Notes: a model not told the origin generated them from the sequence alone. Counted from the stretch's first letter, positions 20,946 to 32,589 are shown. The stretch is 64,000 nucleotides of DNA from Deroplatys truncata (GCA_030765065.1 CM060977.1:128592295-128656294), one strand, 5' to 3'. Numbers and translations: made by a program.

Positions 20946-22136
20946 AGCGGAATATAGAATGGGGCGCTAAGAACCACAACAATTAAAGAGCGTCCGTAAA
21001 TAGAATTCAGTTTGCTCCTTTGCGAAGCTTTCTAGTGGCATGAAAAAGGAACTAAATTGTTTAAGTTGAACTCTCAGAAAAATTAGGAGAGAGGAGAGAG
21101 GAAGACTGTTTTGTGGGGGGATGCGCCATAAACTTCTAGGAGGATGAGCACCCCTAGTTTGTAATGTATAATTTTTTATAGTTCGCAGTAACTAAATAAT
21201 ATCTAGGACTAATACTATCACTAAAACATGTGAACATTAATTGTTCAAAAGCTAATGAATTGATATGATATCAGGGGAGGTACAGAAAAAGATGTGCTAT
21301 AATTTGACAGCATCTGTAACTGAACATTTAAAAGCAAGAATGTAGCAAAGAACGTGATTTTGCACGCCCCTTGGTTACTAGTAAATCCACATGCTAAAAC
21401 CATTATTATAACAATGTGGTCCGATGTCGAAATGCCGCTTCAAAACCAATAAATCAGTCCCAAAAATACAAAGCCCAGGAAACATGCAAAGAACAATATT
21501 TTTGGAGCATTGTGGGAAAACAACACATGTTTAGCAGTTCTTGTTTACCGACTGAAGGCTGTTGTTAATTTGTTGGTAATCTAAAGCTTTGGATTCTTTT
21601 AATTCAGAAATCTAACAGCTATATTTTTCTAAATCTTATTATTCTAATATGAAATAGTTTACATAGTTTCCGTACCCAGTGATTAGCTCATTTATGTATA
21701 TTTTTTGTGATCAATGCGATATTAGGGCACATAGTTATAATTATGGCTCTTAGGTATCCAATGAATATACCTACAACTGGATTTGCAGCTAAGAGTATAA
21801 ATTCATGAAGTAGAAGAATTTAAAATAATTCTAATATGCGTATAATGTAAACAACTTTGCGCGTATATTTTAATTGAGCCTAAGATAGCCTTTGTAGTGT
21901 TCGTAAAGTACACTCCAGCTTCTGCGAAGTTGTGTTGCCTAACTAGCCCGTTGTTGGGGGCATAGTCGCTAGAGTGTTTAGCTTTGATCTCCATTGCGTG
22001 GAGGATCGCGGGTCCAACGGATTAGGCAATGAGTGTTTTTGTGCGTGTAAATTTGTGCGTGTGCGTGTGCGTGTGCGTGTGTTTGTGCGTGTAAAATTAA
22101 AAACAGACAAAGCAGGAAAAGCAGAGGCAAACAAAA
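20946..22136. other. Unassigned AT-rich DNA with a GT-rich minisatellite
   Basis: No gene or dispersed repeat is recognised. At 22042-22092 there is a run of GTGCGT hexamers. A B-box-like GGATCGCGGGTCCAACG near 22002 hints at a SINE head but is too weak to call. Confidence 0.4.
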
Positions 22137-22137
22137 G

Positions 22138-22202
22138 ATCCGATGTGTTGCACTCACATGACTTTCTCTATTCTTGTACAAACTATTTTTACAAACCCCA
22201 AA
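22138..22202 (+). repeat. A repeat 5' fragment
   Basis: CCGATGTGTTGCACTCACAT, ACTTTCTCTATTCTTGTAC and AACTATTTTTACAAAC match the first 65 bp of the A repeat, then switch into the D unit. Confidence 0.75.
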
Positions 22203-22462
22203 AATGAATGTAATTTTCATACAGCATTGCAAGGAACATAATATAATGTAATAAATACGTTAACGTGGTTACTTGTAATAAGTTTTAACCAAAAAAATTG
22301 AATTCTCATGTATAACATTTAGTTTCTCCCAAACTAGTAGGATAATTAAAAATTCATCTTTGGAATTTATTAATATACAAAGAAGAAATTTAAATAAAAT
22401 ATTAAGTTTTCCAGAAAACAATTGCATCATGTGGAGTAATCTTTTAAAGTAGCAAAACACTA
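22203..22462 (+). repeat. D unit
   Basis: Homologous to the reverse complement of 17606-17885. It lies between an A-repeat 5' fragment and a longer A-repeat piece, like a spacer in a head-to-tail arrangement. Confidence 0.7.
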
Positions 22463-22870
22463 ATAAAAAATCTGATATATTGTACTCACATTTATTTCTC
22501 TGCTCTTGTACAAACTATTTTTACAAACGCTTATTTTTATCTGTTTCATGCTAATCGAGATAAAAATTTTCAGAAATTCTCTTATTGCTAATTTTCTTGT
22601 AGATGCAAGGGGAATTGGTGGGCTTTAAGCGAAGGTCAAATGTTTTAAGAGCTGGTTGCTATGTGGAGTACTCCATTCTCTTTGCATGTCCCGGATATAA
22701 AAAAACGAATAACGAATTACTATTTGAGAAAAGTATAAGTATTCGAAAATTTAAACAAATAACAAGCAATATCTCGGAAATGGTTCACTACAAAATAATA
22801 TATATGACATAAATTGTGTGTTTTAGCGAGATCCACATGTTTGTGTAGTAAACTTTTGTCTATGCCTTAC
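22463..22870 (+). repeat. A repeat, copy 4, 3'-truncated
   Basis: Shows CTGATATATTGTACTCAC, TCTCTGCTCTTGTACAAAC, GAGCTGGTTGCTATGTGGAG and ends after TAGTAAACTTTTGTCTATGC. The 3' half is absent. Confidence 0.8.
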
Positions 22871-23451
22871 CTTCCACACAAACAGATATAAAATTGTTTA
22901 AACGTTGACACATTTAATCTTATGTAAGCTAATTTATACTTTCTCTACTGCGTAAAATAAGTAGGGGAAGTATTGTATTCCACCCAAAAATTCGATACCG
23001 AGATTTCACCGGAAATACATGTTTTGAGGTGCTGAATCCAAATAAAAAAATTTTAAAAACAAGTACGCATGTCTGAATGTGTCTACAGCATAACTCAAAA
23101 ATGAAAAGTCGGATAAATACCAAACTGGGTATTTGAGTTTAGTATCTTCCAGGTATGCGACACGAAAATTTTCAAGAAAATACCCCTACCCCAGACTACC
23201 CTTTACATGGTATATTTTTCGATTTTTTTTCTCAAAAATGGCGGTAACGGTTTTAATTAAAATGTCATACGTTTAAGAAACTTATATGTCAAATAAAATG
23301 TACATCTTGAATTTTCTGGAAATGTTCCCAAAATTCCTTTTCATTCTGGATGACTTTTGCATAGCTGGTAAACCTTTTTGCAAAGCTAGACAAAGACAAC
23401 ATTTTACTACATCAAAATGTATATCTCGTTAAAACAAACAATTTATGTCAT

Positions 23452-23731
23452 ATGGAATTAATTGACCTAATAGTGGTTGCAACTATAAAGCCCGGGACTT
23501 AAAGTACTTACAATGAATGTAAGTCGCCATTGGGGTATGACATCTCAATACAATTTGAGATCACCTTGTGGTTTCCCGGGAAAAATGCAAATCAGCTGGA
23601 GAATTTAATGTCGCGTCGGCATGTTGCCATGGTAGTTCAGTGGTTAGAGTAACCGGACGGAGACCGGGAGATCCGTGGTTCAAATCCCGTCTATTGCATT
23701 GACTTTTTCAGTCATCTGATTCTACCTTTCC
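23452..23731 (+). repeat. SINE composite with 12-bp target duplication
   Basis: A 280-bp unit flanked by perfect AATTTATGTCAT repeats (23440-23451 and 23732-23743). The tRNA-like part is in its second half: A box TGGTAGTTCAGTGG at 23630 and B box GTGGTTCAAATCCC at 23675, followed by CAGTCATCTGATTCTACC. The first half has AAGTACTTACAATG, TAAGTCGCCATTGGGG and AATTTGAGATCACC. The same composite is found at about 51285-51575. Confidence 0.85.
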
Positions 23732-23998
23732 AATTTATGTCATCCTTTTTTTTTTGCCGAGGGAACCACTTTCGAGATGTTCGTGGTTATTTGTTTGAAT
23801 TTTCCAATAATTATACTTTTTCTCAAATAGGCATTCGTTCTTATGTTTTTTTTACTTTCTCTACTACGAATAGTAAGTAGGGAAAGTATTGCATTCCACC
23901 CAAAAATTCGATACTGAGATTTCACCGGAAATACATGTTTTGAGGCCTCCTGAATCCAAAAAAAGTATTTTTGGAAACATGTCCGTGTGTATGTCGGT

Positions 23999-24003
<5 letters not shown>

Positions 24004-24042
<39 letters not shown>
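24004..24042. repeat. (GT)n microsatellite in A repeat copy 6
   Basis: About 19 GT units between GTCGGTGTGTCT and TCTGTCTGTCTGTGAACAG, at the fixed microsatellite position of the A repeat (minus orientation). Confidence 0.95.
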
Positions 24043-24043
<1 letters not shown>

Positions 24044-24447
24044 TGTCTGTCTGTGAACAGCATAACTCAGAAACGTACAGTCGGATAAATACCAAACTTG
24101 GTATTTAGGCTCAGTATCTTCCAGAGATGCGACATAAAGGTTTTCAAGAAGATCCCCCATCCCCCAGAGTACCCTCTACATGGAACATTTTTCGAAAATT
24201 TTAATTTTCTCAAAAGTTGCTCTACCGAGCTTGACTAAAATATAATATATTTAAGATACTTCCATGACAAATAAAATGTATATCTTGAATTTTCTCGGTA
24301 TGTCTCCAAAAGTGTTCTTCATTGTGAACGTCGTTTGCATAACCGGTAAACCATAAGAGATAGACAAAATTTTCCTGCACACAAAATGTAGATCGCATTA
24401 AAATACACAATTTATGTCATATACATTTCTTTTGTTGAGTAAACCAT

Positions 24448-25337
24448 TTTCGAGGTTGTCGCAGTAATCTGTTCGTGTTATCATTTTTACTTGGCGCCTG
24501 TTATTGTTTTACTGTTTTGAATTTTGGATTCTTTATCCTCCGGCTAGCTATTATTACTCAGTCGAGCAAATATCTCTGAGCAGGGCGTGTAAACGGAAAG
24601 AGCTGTTAATAAAAGATAACACTGATAAAATAATTTGTTTTCACACTTTTATTACCGTCACATTTACTTAATAGTTCACATCTGTAATCTTTATACACGC
24701 CTGTCTGAAACTGTTATATTTCCGAATGGAATTACTGCCGTAATAGTTGTCGCGTACTTCACATTTTGTAACTAACTTTACGACGCGAGAGATTCTGTAA
24801 AACTGCGTAATGTGTACCTCGCGAGAGATTGCTGAGAACTGCGTGATGTGTACCTCTTGAATGATTCTGTAGAACTGCGTAATGTGTACCTCGCGAAAGA
24901 TTGCTGAGAACTACGCGATGTGTACCTCGTGAATGATTCTGTAGAACTGCGCGATACTTGCTTTTGGCTCAAGAATTTATACTCCCTCACCCCGATATGC
25001 CTAAAAATTATAATAGAGCTACTATTGGTTACTAAATCGCGCCAACATTAGCGCCAATCATAATTGCTAATACATATGCTCTAGGGAAGATATTCCCTCC
25101 ATTTCTAAAGAAAGACACGCTACCCTGACGTCATTTGTTTGTCTCTTCTAAGTGATAAACAACTCATCCCATCGCTTCATTGTTACCCACTTCTATTGTC
25201 AGTTTCAGTGAGGACGTGTGAACTTATTTCCTAACAATGCTTATAGCTAACAAACATCTAAAATCATTGTCATACAATAATGTTAATTTACACTACAATC
25301 ACTCTGGCATTCACAGTGTTGTGATATAAAATAATTC
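24448..25337. mobile_element. LTR-like element 2, copy 2, with expanded minisatellite
   Basis: Homologous to 15243-16031 and inserted in A repeat copy 6. The target shows CGAG before and CTAG after, a possible 4-bp duplication with one change. It is about 100 bp longer than copy 1 because of a tandem array at 24803-24946. No protein-coding capacity; the 70-codon serine/arginine-rich frame across the array follows from its 36-bp period. Confidence 0.7.
24803..24946. repeat. 36-bp tandem array, four units
   Basis: Units start at 24803, 24839, 24875 and 24911. Odd units contain GATTGCTGAGAA and even units GATTCTGTAGAA, so the higher-order period is 72 bp. All carry ATGTGTACCTC. Copy 1 of the element has only a single related unit at about 15590-15640. 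Confidence 0.9.
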
Positions 25338-25959
25338 CTCTAGATATTGCTTGTTATTCCCTTAAATTTTCCAATAGTTGTACTTTTTCCCAAATTGGAA
25401 TTCGTTATTCATTTTTTTTTTGTCCTGGAAATTCAAAACGAACGCAATACTCCACATAGCAACCAGCTCTTAGAATATTTGACTATCAGCTAAAGACTAC
25501 AATTCCCCTTTTATCTACAAGAAAATTAGCAATAAGATTAAGATCTTGATATATCGTATAACATGAAGCATATGGAGAATAAGCGTTTGTAACAACAGTT
25601 TGTACAAGAGTAGAGAAAGTCATGTGAGTGTATCACATTAGATTTTTTTATGTCCTGTACATGCAAAGAGAATGAAATTCTCCACATAGCAACCAGCTGT
25701 TAAAATATTTGACTATCGCTTATAGCCTACCATATTCCCCCGTGCATCTGTAAGAAATTAGTCATAAGATAGTTTCTGTAAATTTTTATCTTATTAACAT
25801 GAAGCAGATAGAGAATAAGTGTTTGCACAAATAGTTTGTAGAAGAGTAGAGAAAGTAATGTGAGCGCAACACATCTTATTTTTAAAATAACAAGTGGGTG
25901 ACTCACTCACGGTGAGTCACTTTATTGATAAATTCATTTTTTAAATGCAATTTTCTGAA

Positions 25960-26461
25960 GAAGTGCTCAAACAAACTTGGAACAGTTCCTGTAGCTCCTA
26001 TCATGTGTCCAACAACTTACTAGACAAGTGGTCAGGAGATAACGACATGCACATAAACTGAAATAAAACCAAGAGTAGGAGGTTTCCCAAAAGAGGAAAA
26101 CTATCGTCAAAAGACATGTTCTTCTGCGGAAATCAAACTTTGAAATAGTCAACTCGCTCAGATACCTAAGGGTTACCGAACTTACAAAAGGTATATCGAG
26201 GACAAAACTATTGCTGTGATAAGGACCACAATGGGGATCCGCAATCTCAATGCCCTCTCACTCGGAACCGCAAGTCACTGTAAGTTAAAAGTTACCCCAG
26301 TGGCGGCATATGTTATTGAGATGATATGCCCATACCAAACCCACATGAAAACCGCAAATACAGCTAAGGTCAGATATGTAAAAAGAACCCTCTACATCTT
26401 GAAGTTCGCTTCAACTCGACTTGCTTACCAAATGGCAGAAACAACATCTTTCATTAAACAT
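25960..26461 (+). pseudogene. LINE reverse transcriptase C-terminal region, part 1
   Basis: The region after the reverse transcriptase palm is readable in changing frames: KRGKLSSKDMFFCGNQTLK (about 26095), then from 26210 AVIRTTMGIRNLNALSLGTA, KLKVTPVAAYVIEMICPY, NTAKVRYVKRTLYILKF and ASTRLAYQMAETTSFI. This order is typical of insect non-LTR retrotransposons, but I cannot name the clade. The frame is cut at 26461 by an LTR-like element and the C terminus continues at about 27351. Confidence 0.8.
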
Positions 26462-27345
26462 TGAGGCAGCATTTTTAAAACTTAAATGATTTCAGTCAAA
26501 TTATATAATATATAAATTCAATAACAGCCCGCTTAAAGCAATATGTGTATAAACCAATATATAAAACGTGTATATTACAGTCATTGCATATGCTTATATT
26601 ACTGTATACATGTTCAATAATGTTCTGTGATTGTATTACGTAATTTAATAACGTAGGAGCTGTGAGAAATAGGTCAAACGTTGCTAACAATGAGGTAACA
26701 ATGAGGTAACCTTGAGGCAATAATGAGTTTGAGAGTTTAAATGTTAATTTGATTCTTGGAAGCAATAATGTAATTTTTGTAACCGTTTATAAAATATCCA
26801 ATCAACAACCAGAAGAAGGTTTAGTTAAATGAAAGTATTCTATTGGATTAGCCAATCAAAAACTGAAATATAGCAAAATTTACAAATCTAGAAGTCAGTT
26901 GCTTGTAGACAGTGCTCATAACTGGACACTTTGGTTGTCCTCGAGATGCGTCCTCGAGAAATTTTATACGTATTCGTGTGAGACGAAAATAGTTTACGTG
27001 TTAAAAAGTGTAATTAATTAATATGAATAATCTCACATCTCTCTATATTAGTGAAGTGTTATTTAAATCGTATCAAGTATTAATAAAAGGAATGAAGTAA
27101 AATTATAATCTGTGTAAGCCTACATTCTTGCCGCATCACAACCCTGCTAAGAGAAACGTGTCTCTAACAATAATATTGACGCAGCCGAGGCAAAAATAAG
27201 TATTTAATACTTAAAGAAACAGTCAAATTACAAAGTTAATATTTTTTAAAAATTGGGGCAAAAGCTACCGGGTACTATACGTGCGGTTGCAACTCCTACA
27301 AGTTCGGTTCCCCAAAAGTTTAAATACGATACTACTCTACTAAAA
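26462..27345 (+). mobile_element. LTR-like element 1, copy 3, inserted in a LINE
   Basis: Begins TGAGGCAGCATTTTTAAAAC and can be followed to AGTTCGGTTCCCCAAAAG and CTACTCTACTAAAAT. It contains the 140 bp missing from copy 1 (AGTTTACGTGTTAAAAAGTG to CTGTGTAAGCCTACATTCTT). The right end is diverged and no target duplication could be fixed. Confidence 0.75.
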
Positions 27346-27745
27346 TAAACCGTCTCAACAAATAAAGGCCACCCACAGCCTGACACCAACGGGTCCTCCA
27401 CAACTTTTTCTGGAGCAACTCTAGATGACAGCAGAAATAAATCGGGAACTCAAATCAAATCCCAGCCATGAACAAGGAGGAATGGAAAGCAGTTAATTTA
27501 TAGTTACGTCAGATCTAAACGAGGGGTGCAATACACGTGTTTCACTATTGCATTTGTTATAGGAAAGGATTTCACGAAATACCCAGTGACTGTGCGTGTG
27601 AAAACTGTGGTCTACGTTGCCCATTGCATCACCTGTTTGACTGTACATTAAGAACACTGCCACTTTTTCCCTATGCAAAAGACAACAACTGGATAACTAT
27701 TCAGTCAGTACACACTGTGTGTAATAAAATTTATTAATTAACAAC
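27346..27745 (+). pseudogene. LINE C-terminal region with zinc knuckle, part 2
   Basis: A 66-codon frame from 27537 reads FHYCICYRKGFHEIPSDCAC then ENCGLRCPLHHLFDCTLRT. The pattern C-x2-C with a later H-x4-C matches the cysteine/histidine motif at the end of many LINE ORF2 proteins. It continues the LINE interrupted at 26461. Upstream DNA to 27346 is less clear. Confidence 0.7.
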
Positions 27746-27767
27746 TTGAATTGAGGTTAGTGGATAT

Positions 27768-28507
27768 TTTTACTTTCTCTGCCACGTGCATAATAATAGA
27801 AAAGGTGTGTACCGCCCCCTGAATAAAATTAAGCACTTTTAGAAAAAGGTCTGTGTTCTTATCTGTTGTCAGTGTCAGTGTGTCTGTGAACAGCATAACT
27901 AAAAAACTAAATCGAATAAATCCTACATTTGGTAAAATCCCCTACCGCAATTAACCTTTGCATGAAAATTTTTTCAAACATTTTTATTTTTTAAAAATGA
28001 CTAACGTTTTGATTAAAATATCATCTATTAAGGATATTTATATAACAAATAAAACGTATAGCTTGAATTTTCGGTGAATAGCCTGAGAAGTCCCTTTCAT
28101 TTGGACGGAATTTTATATAACCTTGTATAACTAGTAAACGTTAAGCGATAGGCGAAACGTACCATACAATAAACACACGATTTACTTAATATAAGTTTTT
28201 CTGTGGCATAAGCTGTTTCTGAGATATCCGTTATTAAAGGTTCGAATTGTTCAATACTTATTCTTTTAAAGTGTAGTCTGTTTCTCGCGATTACATGGAA
28301 GCAGAATGAAATTTTAAGGCCAGCGTATAGCGTCCAGTACTTAAACATTTGACTATCGCTGATCTCTTTGTATCTATAACGAAAAATGGTTGTAGTCATT
28401 TTTGCAAATGTTAATTTGAATTAAAATATTGTAGGCTGAAAGAATTGTTTGTATACCCACTAATGAAGATAGAGGGTAGAGAAAGCCATGTGAATGTATC
28501 ACATTTT
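27768..28507 (-). repeat. B repeat, copy 3
   Basis: In plus orientation: ACTTTCTCTGCCACG, CTGTGAACAGCATAACT, AACGTTAAGCGATAGGCGAA, GCCAGCGTATAGCGTCCAGT, AGGGTAGAGAAAGCCATGTG. ATTTTT lies directly outside both ends (before 27768 and after 28503), matching the AAAAAT-type flank of A repeats. Confidence 0.8.
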
Positions 28508-29190
28508 TTGCAATAGTTTGGCCTGGTCATTCATCTTCCATCTGAGTAGGGTCAATTATAGTATACAGAAAGTAAAGTATCACAAGGTAATGGCAGTACC
28601 CGCATTATTGCTTGGCTGTGAGTTTTGAGTTTTATCTAAAATGCTTAAAACATTATACCAAATAAAAATGATACAGTTTACCTTTTTGGTTTGGCGAAGC
28701 GCCATGCCTGACACACGTCTTGCTCTGTTCACTAGCAAGGCTCAAAGAGAAAGCGAGCTACATGCTACCTCAAGATAAAACTAGTTAACCCCTCCCCTTC
28801 TGCGTCACTACCTGTTTACATTGGCAACCTAAAAGTTAACCATACAGTGTTACCACACCACATATTCTTACAGTGTTACCTCTGCCACATGCCACAATAT
28901 ATAAACCTACACGTAACACATTATTGTTAAATGTTGTTAAATCATTTAATATTCCAAATAATAGCATTAATTCTAATAGCATTAAGTAATTATGATTGAT
29001 TATTTTTGAAAACATCTCATATTTTGAAATATTGTTTACGGTATAAAACGTTAGATGTACTTTTAGGTATGATTATAGTAATAACATTTTAATTTCAATT
29101 CTGCCTTGTTGAGGGCTCCCTCAATAGTATAGATATAGTGATTCAACGGAGAGGTACACCTTACTCGCTGAGATCTGCACAGATCTATTG
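28508..29190. other. Unassigned DNA
   Basis: No recognised repeat or protein. A short GC-richer patch lies at 28690-28800. Confidence 0.4.
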
Positions 29191-29194
29191 TTGC

Positions 29195-30145
29195 TAACGT
29201 TCCCCAGGAGGTAGGGATGAAGTGAAGTAACCACAGTAGGCTATAGGCCATAGACAGCTACACCACAAAGCGGGAGTTCCTAATATTTCTAAGCTGGCAA
29301 ATACGTCCCGTAGCCGCCGAGAGAGGGCTATGAACGGCCCACCAATCAAGCAGCCCTCTTGTGTACACGAGGAATACTCTTTCCATCGAGCATGCATCCG
29401 CGCCATCTTTCCGGCACCACCATATGCCACGAAACCTAGAAGCACATAACGCTAGGGAGACTATGCTCCCATGCGATTCTGGGAGAAGGTAGTAATCCGA
29501 GTGTCTCTCCCACCCCGAAGGCCTTTCCAGTAGGCCGACCCCCTCCATTACAGGGTGGAAGTGGATACGCCACTTACGCGCGTCAACCCTAAAAAGGGGA
29601 AGAACTCGGTGGGGACGACAGCAACCTAGCACACTGTCAGCCGGCTCTCCAAGGGGGTCCTGGAGGACCTTGAGGCGTTTCACAACCCCGTCTGGACGGA
29701 AAACCACACAGACGTACCAATTCTCTCATGTGTATCGGGAACCACTGCCCCGCCGAGTCCAACCTAATCCAAAGGACACTCTTACGGTTGGGGCTCGGAT
29801 GTTTGGCCCAGCGTACTTCTATTAACGTTAAAAGTACCACGAGTGTTCATAGTCCACAGTGTCCCCACCACGGCAAGATGAAGGATTCGCAAGCCCCTCT
29901 TACGGGGACCTACAGGCGCACCTGAAAGATCAATAGGAAAGGGGATGAAAGGGAAATTATGGAAAGGGAATCGTTATACAGGGGAAACCATTCCAGTATT
30001 CGCCTGCCGACCCCGTTGAAACCACGAAAAACCTATGGGTCAGAATGGGCAGTCGCCGGGGTCGAATGCGAGTCGCATACGTTATCGCGGCGCCACCTCG
30101 CGCACCTACCCTCCCCGATATGTCTTTTTTTCGTTCAGGCGCCTC
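29195..30145 (-). repeat. GC-rich region with SINE composite, copy 3
   Basis: The right part (29940-30145) is a minus-strand SINE: the body GGTTTCAACGGGGTCGGCAG and GGCGAATACTGGAATGG is preceded, in minus-strand order, by a tRNA-like head with CATTCGACCCCGGCG-type B-box remnants. The left part (29195-29935) is GC-rich like the extensions of copies 2 and 4, but I could not align it by eye. Frames of 149 and 107 codons on the minus strand lie in it and look like products of high GC content. Confidence 0.5.
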
Positions 30146-31564
30146 TAGGATTAGGCAATGAGTATACATCATAGAAATAATATGGATACTAATGTGGTAC
30201 GAGAAGCCGCACTGATTCCCCATTTTACGGATCAAAAGTGTTCGTTGAGGATTACAAATAAACAGCTCAAAGATACGCATTTTTAAAGACCATCACACTT
30301 TTCAAATCACTATAAATGAAACAACTTAGAAGCCAAGCGGAAGGACAACTGTTGAAAGCGTGCGATATTATAATCTCCCATTCCTAATATATCACAAAAT
30401 GGGAATAAAATGCCCAGCATATAGATTTTCCTTCATATACGCTATAATTAGGTAAAATGAGTTCCGTGTAACAGCGAGATATTTTCGTAGCATTGGAGTG
30501 TGAAACGTGTGATAAGTTTATGACAGCCGCGTTGCGTCACACATTTGTAGTAAGTGCTATGTTAACAATCGATTCGGTAATAAAGCTGCTATTTCCCTGA
30601 TGAGTGAAGGGACTGTGTTTTTATAGCGTGTAATAAACCACTAGGCAGCCACTCTGAGTGCAAATAAAAACAATCCACGCCCAATGCCCAAATGAATATG
30701 CTGCAGAATTGGTGGAATTACTCTCAAGTGGGAAAAGAGAAAAACAGGAATATATCCCTGTTTGTACAGGGGTTCAGCACTAGGGAACGTAATGGTTAAA
30801 AATGCGCAGTTATTCTATAATAGTATATTATGCAACAAGACCATAATGGCAGTAATTAAGACGCGTGTATGTTTATGAAACGAGCAGGGGCGTTTTTTTT
30901 CTTCTACACCATAGTTTTAAACCTTTGAATTTTTACAAAAAATCTTACCCCGTTAATTGTGTGTAATTAAATGATCAAATGGAGCATTTTTGCGAGTAGT
31001 GCAATAAATGGCAGAACTATTGAGTCCACGCTGTATTTATTGACCTTTTGACGTAACTTCAATATTATAATATTAAAATTAAAATGAACACAAATAATTT
31101 TATGTTAAATACACATATTTAGTTGTTTATCTCGGAAATGGATACCAGTGGACTGCTGCTTTGAAGGTTTGGGCGAGGTATGATTGACGCCGGGTAAGAT
31201 CATGAAGTATTGCTGAAATATTATGGATGTCATAACAGTTCAGTTACGTCATGTGTAATCAGCGCATTATAGTGTGGTCTATCAAAAGGATAATTATTAA
31301 ATTTATAAAGAATGTGCAGGGAAGTTTTTCCTTGTCCTACAAATTCCTATCAAAGATTTTCCCCAGATTTTAACACTATGAGAATGCGAATGTTATTTAT
31401 TTCATTAGTATTTAAGTCACTTGATTTTAATTAAAGTTAGTGCTACAGACGCACATACCTGCGTACTCCGAATATTTGCTTAGGAAATGCATCTTCAGAT
31501 GCAATTTGGTAGATACTTAAAACAAGTTATGCATCAATCATTAAACATGTCTACTCAATGCACT
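30146..31564. other. Unassigned AT-rich DNA
   Basis: About 1.4 kb with no recognised repeat, coding region or RNA. Confidence 0.45.
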
Positions 31565-31567
31565 TTA

Positions 31568-32390
31568 TTATTATTTTTACTTTCTCTACCACGTATAGTA
31601 AGTAGTGGGAAGTATTTTATTCCATTCAAAAATTCGATACCAAGACCCCCTGAATCCAAAAGAGCATTTTTGGAAAAACGTCCGTGCGTGTGTCTGTGAA
31701 CAGCATAACTCAGAACGAACAGTCGGATAAACACCAAACTTGGTATTTAGGCTCAGTATCTTCCAGAGATGCGACACGAAGGTTTTCAAGAAAATCCCGA
31801 CCCCAGATTACCCTTTACATGGAACATTTTTTGAAAATTTTTATTTTCTCAAAAATGGCTCTAACGATTTTGATTAAAATATCATGTGTTTAAGATATTT
31901 TCATGACAAATGAAGTGTATATCTCGAATTTTCTGGGAATGTCTACAAAGGTATTCTTCATTTTGAACCACTTTTGCATAACTGGTAAAGAGATAGACAA
32001 AATTTTACTGCACAAAAAATGTAGATCGCGTTCAAATACACAATTTATGTCATATATATTTTTTTATTGAGTGAACCATTTTCGAGATATTGCTTGTTAT
32101 TCCATTAAAGTTTCCAATACTTATACTTTTTCTCAAATGGGAATTCGTTGTTTATTAATTTTTGTCCTGATAATGCAAAGAGAATGGAATACTCGACATA
32201 GCAACCAGCTCTTAAAATATTTGACTATCGCTTAAAGCCTACCAATTCCCCTTGCACCTACAAGAAAATTAGCAATAAGATTAACATCTCGATATCTCGA
32301 TTAACATGAAACAGATGGGAATAAGCGTTTGTAAAAATAGTTTGTACAAGAGTAGAGAAAGTCGTGTGAGTGTAACACATCAGATTTTTT
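31568..32390 (-). repeat. A repeat, copy 7
   Basis: Full-length minus copy from ACTTTCTCTACCACGTATAG to GTGTAACACATCAG in plus orientation. ATTTTT is present directly outside both ends. The microsatellite position contains only GTGCGTGTGTCTGTG. Internal motifs include AACCAGCTCTTAAAATATTT and GACTATCGCTTAAAGCC. Confidence 0.88.
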
Positions 32391-32589
32391 GCAATTAAGT
32401 TTGGAATTTGTTGTGCCACAACCATAAAAGAAACTCTCGCCTAAGGATTCATCATTCGTGGAGCATTTCCTATGTAATTTTAAAAAATATAGCATTTTAT
32501 TTCTGATGACGTCATTCAGGCTAAAGAAGTATGTGGTGCTTTTAAAATTCATGTGCTAAGCTACAAAGGGTGATCAGAGACTAAGTTCA

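Larger units (their letters stand above)
23857..25634 (-). repeat. A repeat, copy 6: inner member of the nest
   Basis: Lies inside copy 5, in two pieces, 23857-24447 and 25338-25634, about 0.88 kb in total. It starts TACTTTCTCTACTACGAATA and ends GTGTATCACATTAG in plus orientation. It is itself interrupted by LTR-like element 2: CCATTTTCGAG stands before the break and ATATTGCTTGTTATTCCC after it, where the consensus is continuous. Confidence 0.85.
22936..25885 (-). repeat. A repeat, copy 5: outer member of a nest
   Basis: The copy is in three pieces, 22936-23451, 23744-23856 and 25635-25885. Together they make about 875 bp, the normal length. The first gap is filled by a SINE, the second by another A repeat. 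Joins are exact against the family: AATTTATGTCAT is duplicated around the SINE, and a run of T at the second gap continues into ATGTCCTGTACATGCAAAGA. Confidence 0.85.

Noticed and set aside
23630-23700. A functional tRNA gene
   Set aside because: A and B boxes are good, but the sequence lies within a 280-bp unit flanked by a 12-bp target duplication and is repeated at 51.4 kb, so it is a SINE.
24803-24946. CRISPR-like array
   Set aside because: Units are contiguous 36-bp tandem repeats without unique spacers, in a eukaryotic LTR-like element.
24778-24990. Serine/arginine-rich repeat protein
   Set aside because: The frame is a product of a 36-bp tandem array within an LTR-like element, and the related copy at 15.6 kb does not have it.
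29258-29707. 149-codon minus-strand open frame
   Set aside because: It lies in GC-rich SINE-associated DNA, overlaps other open frames on both strands and has no recognisable motif.
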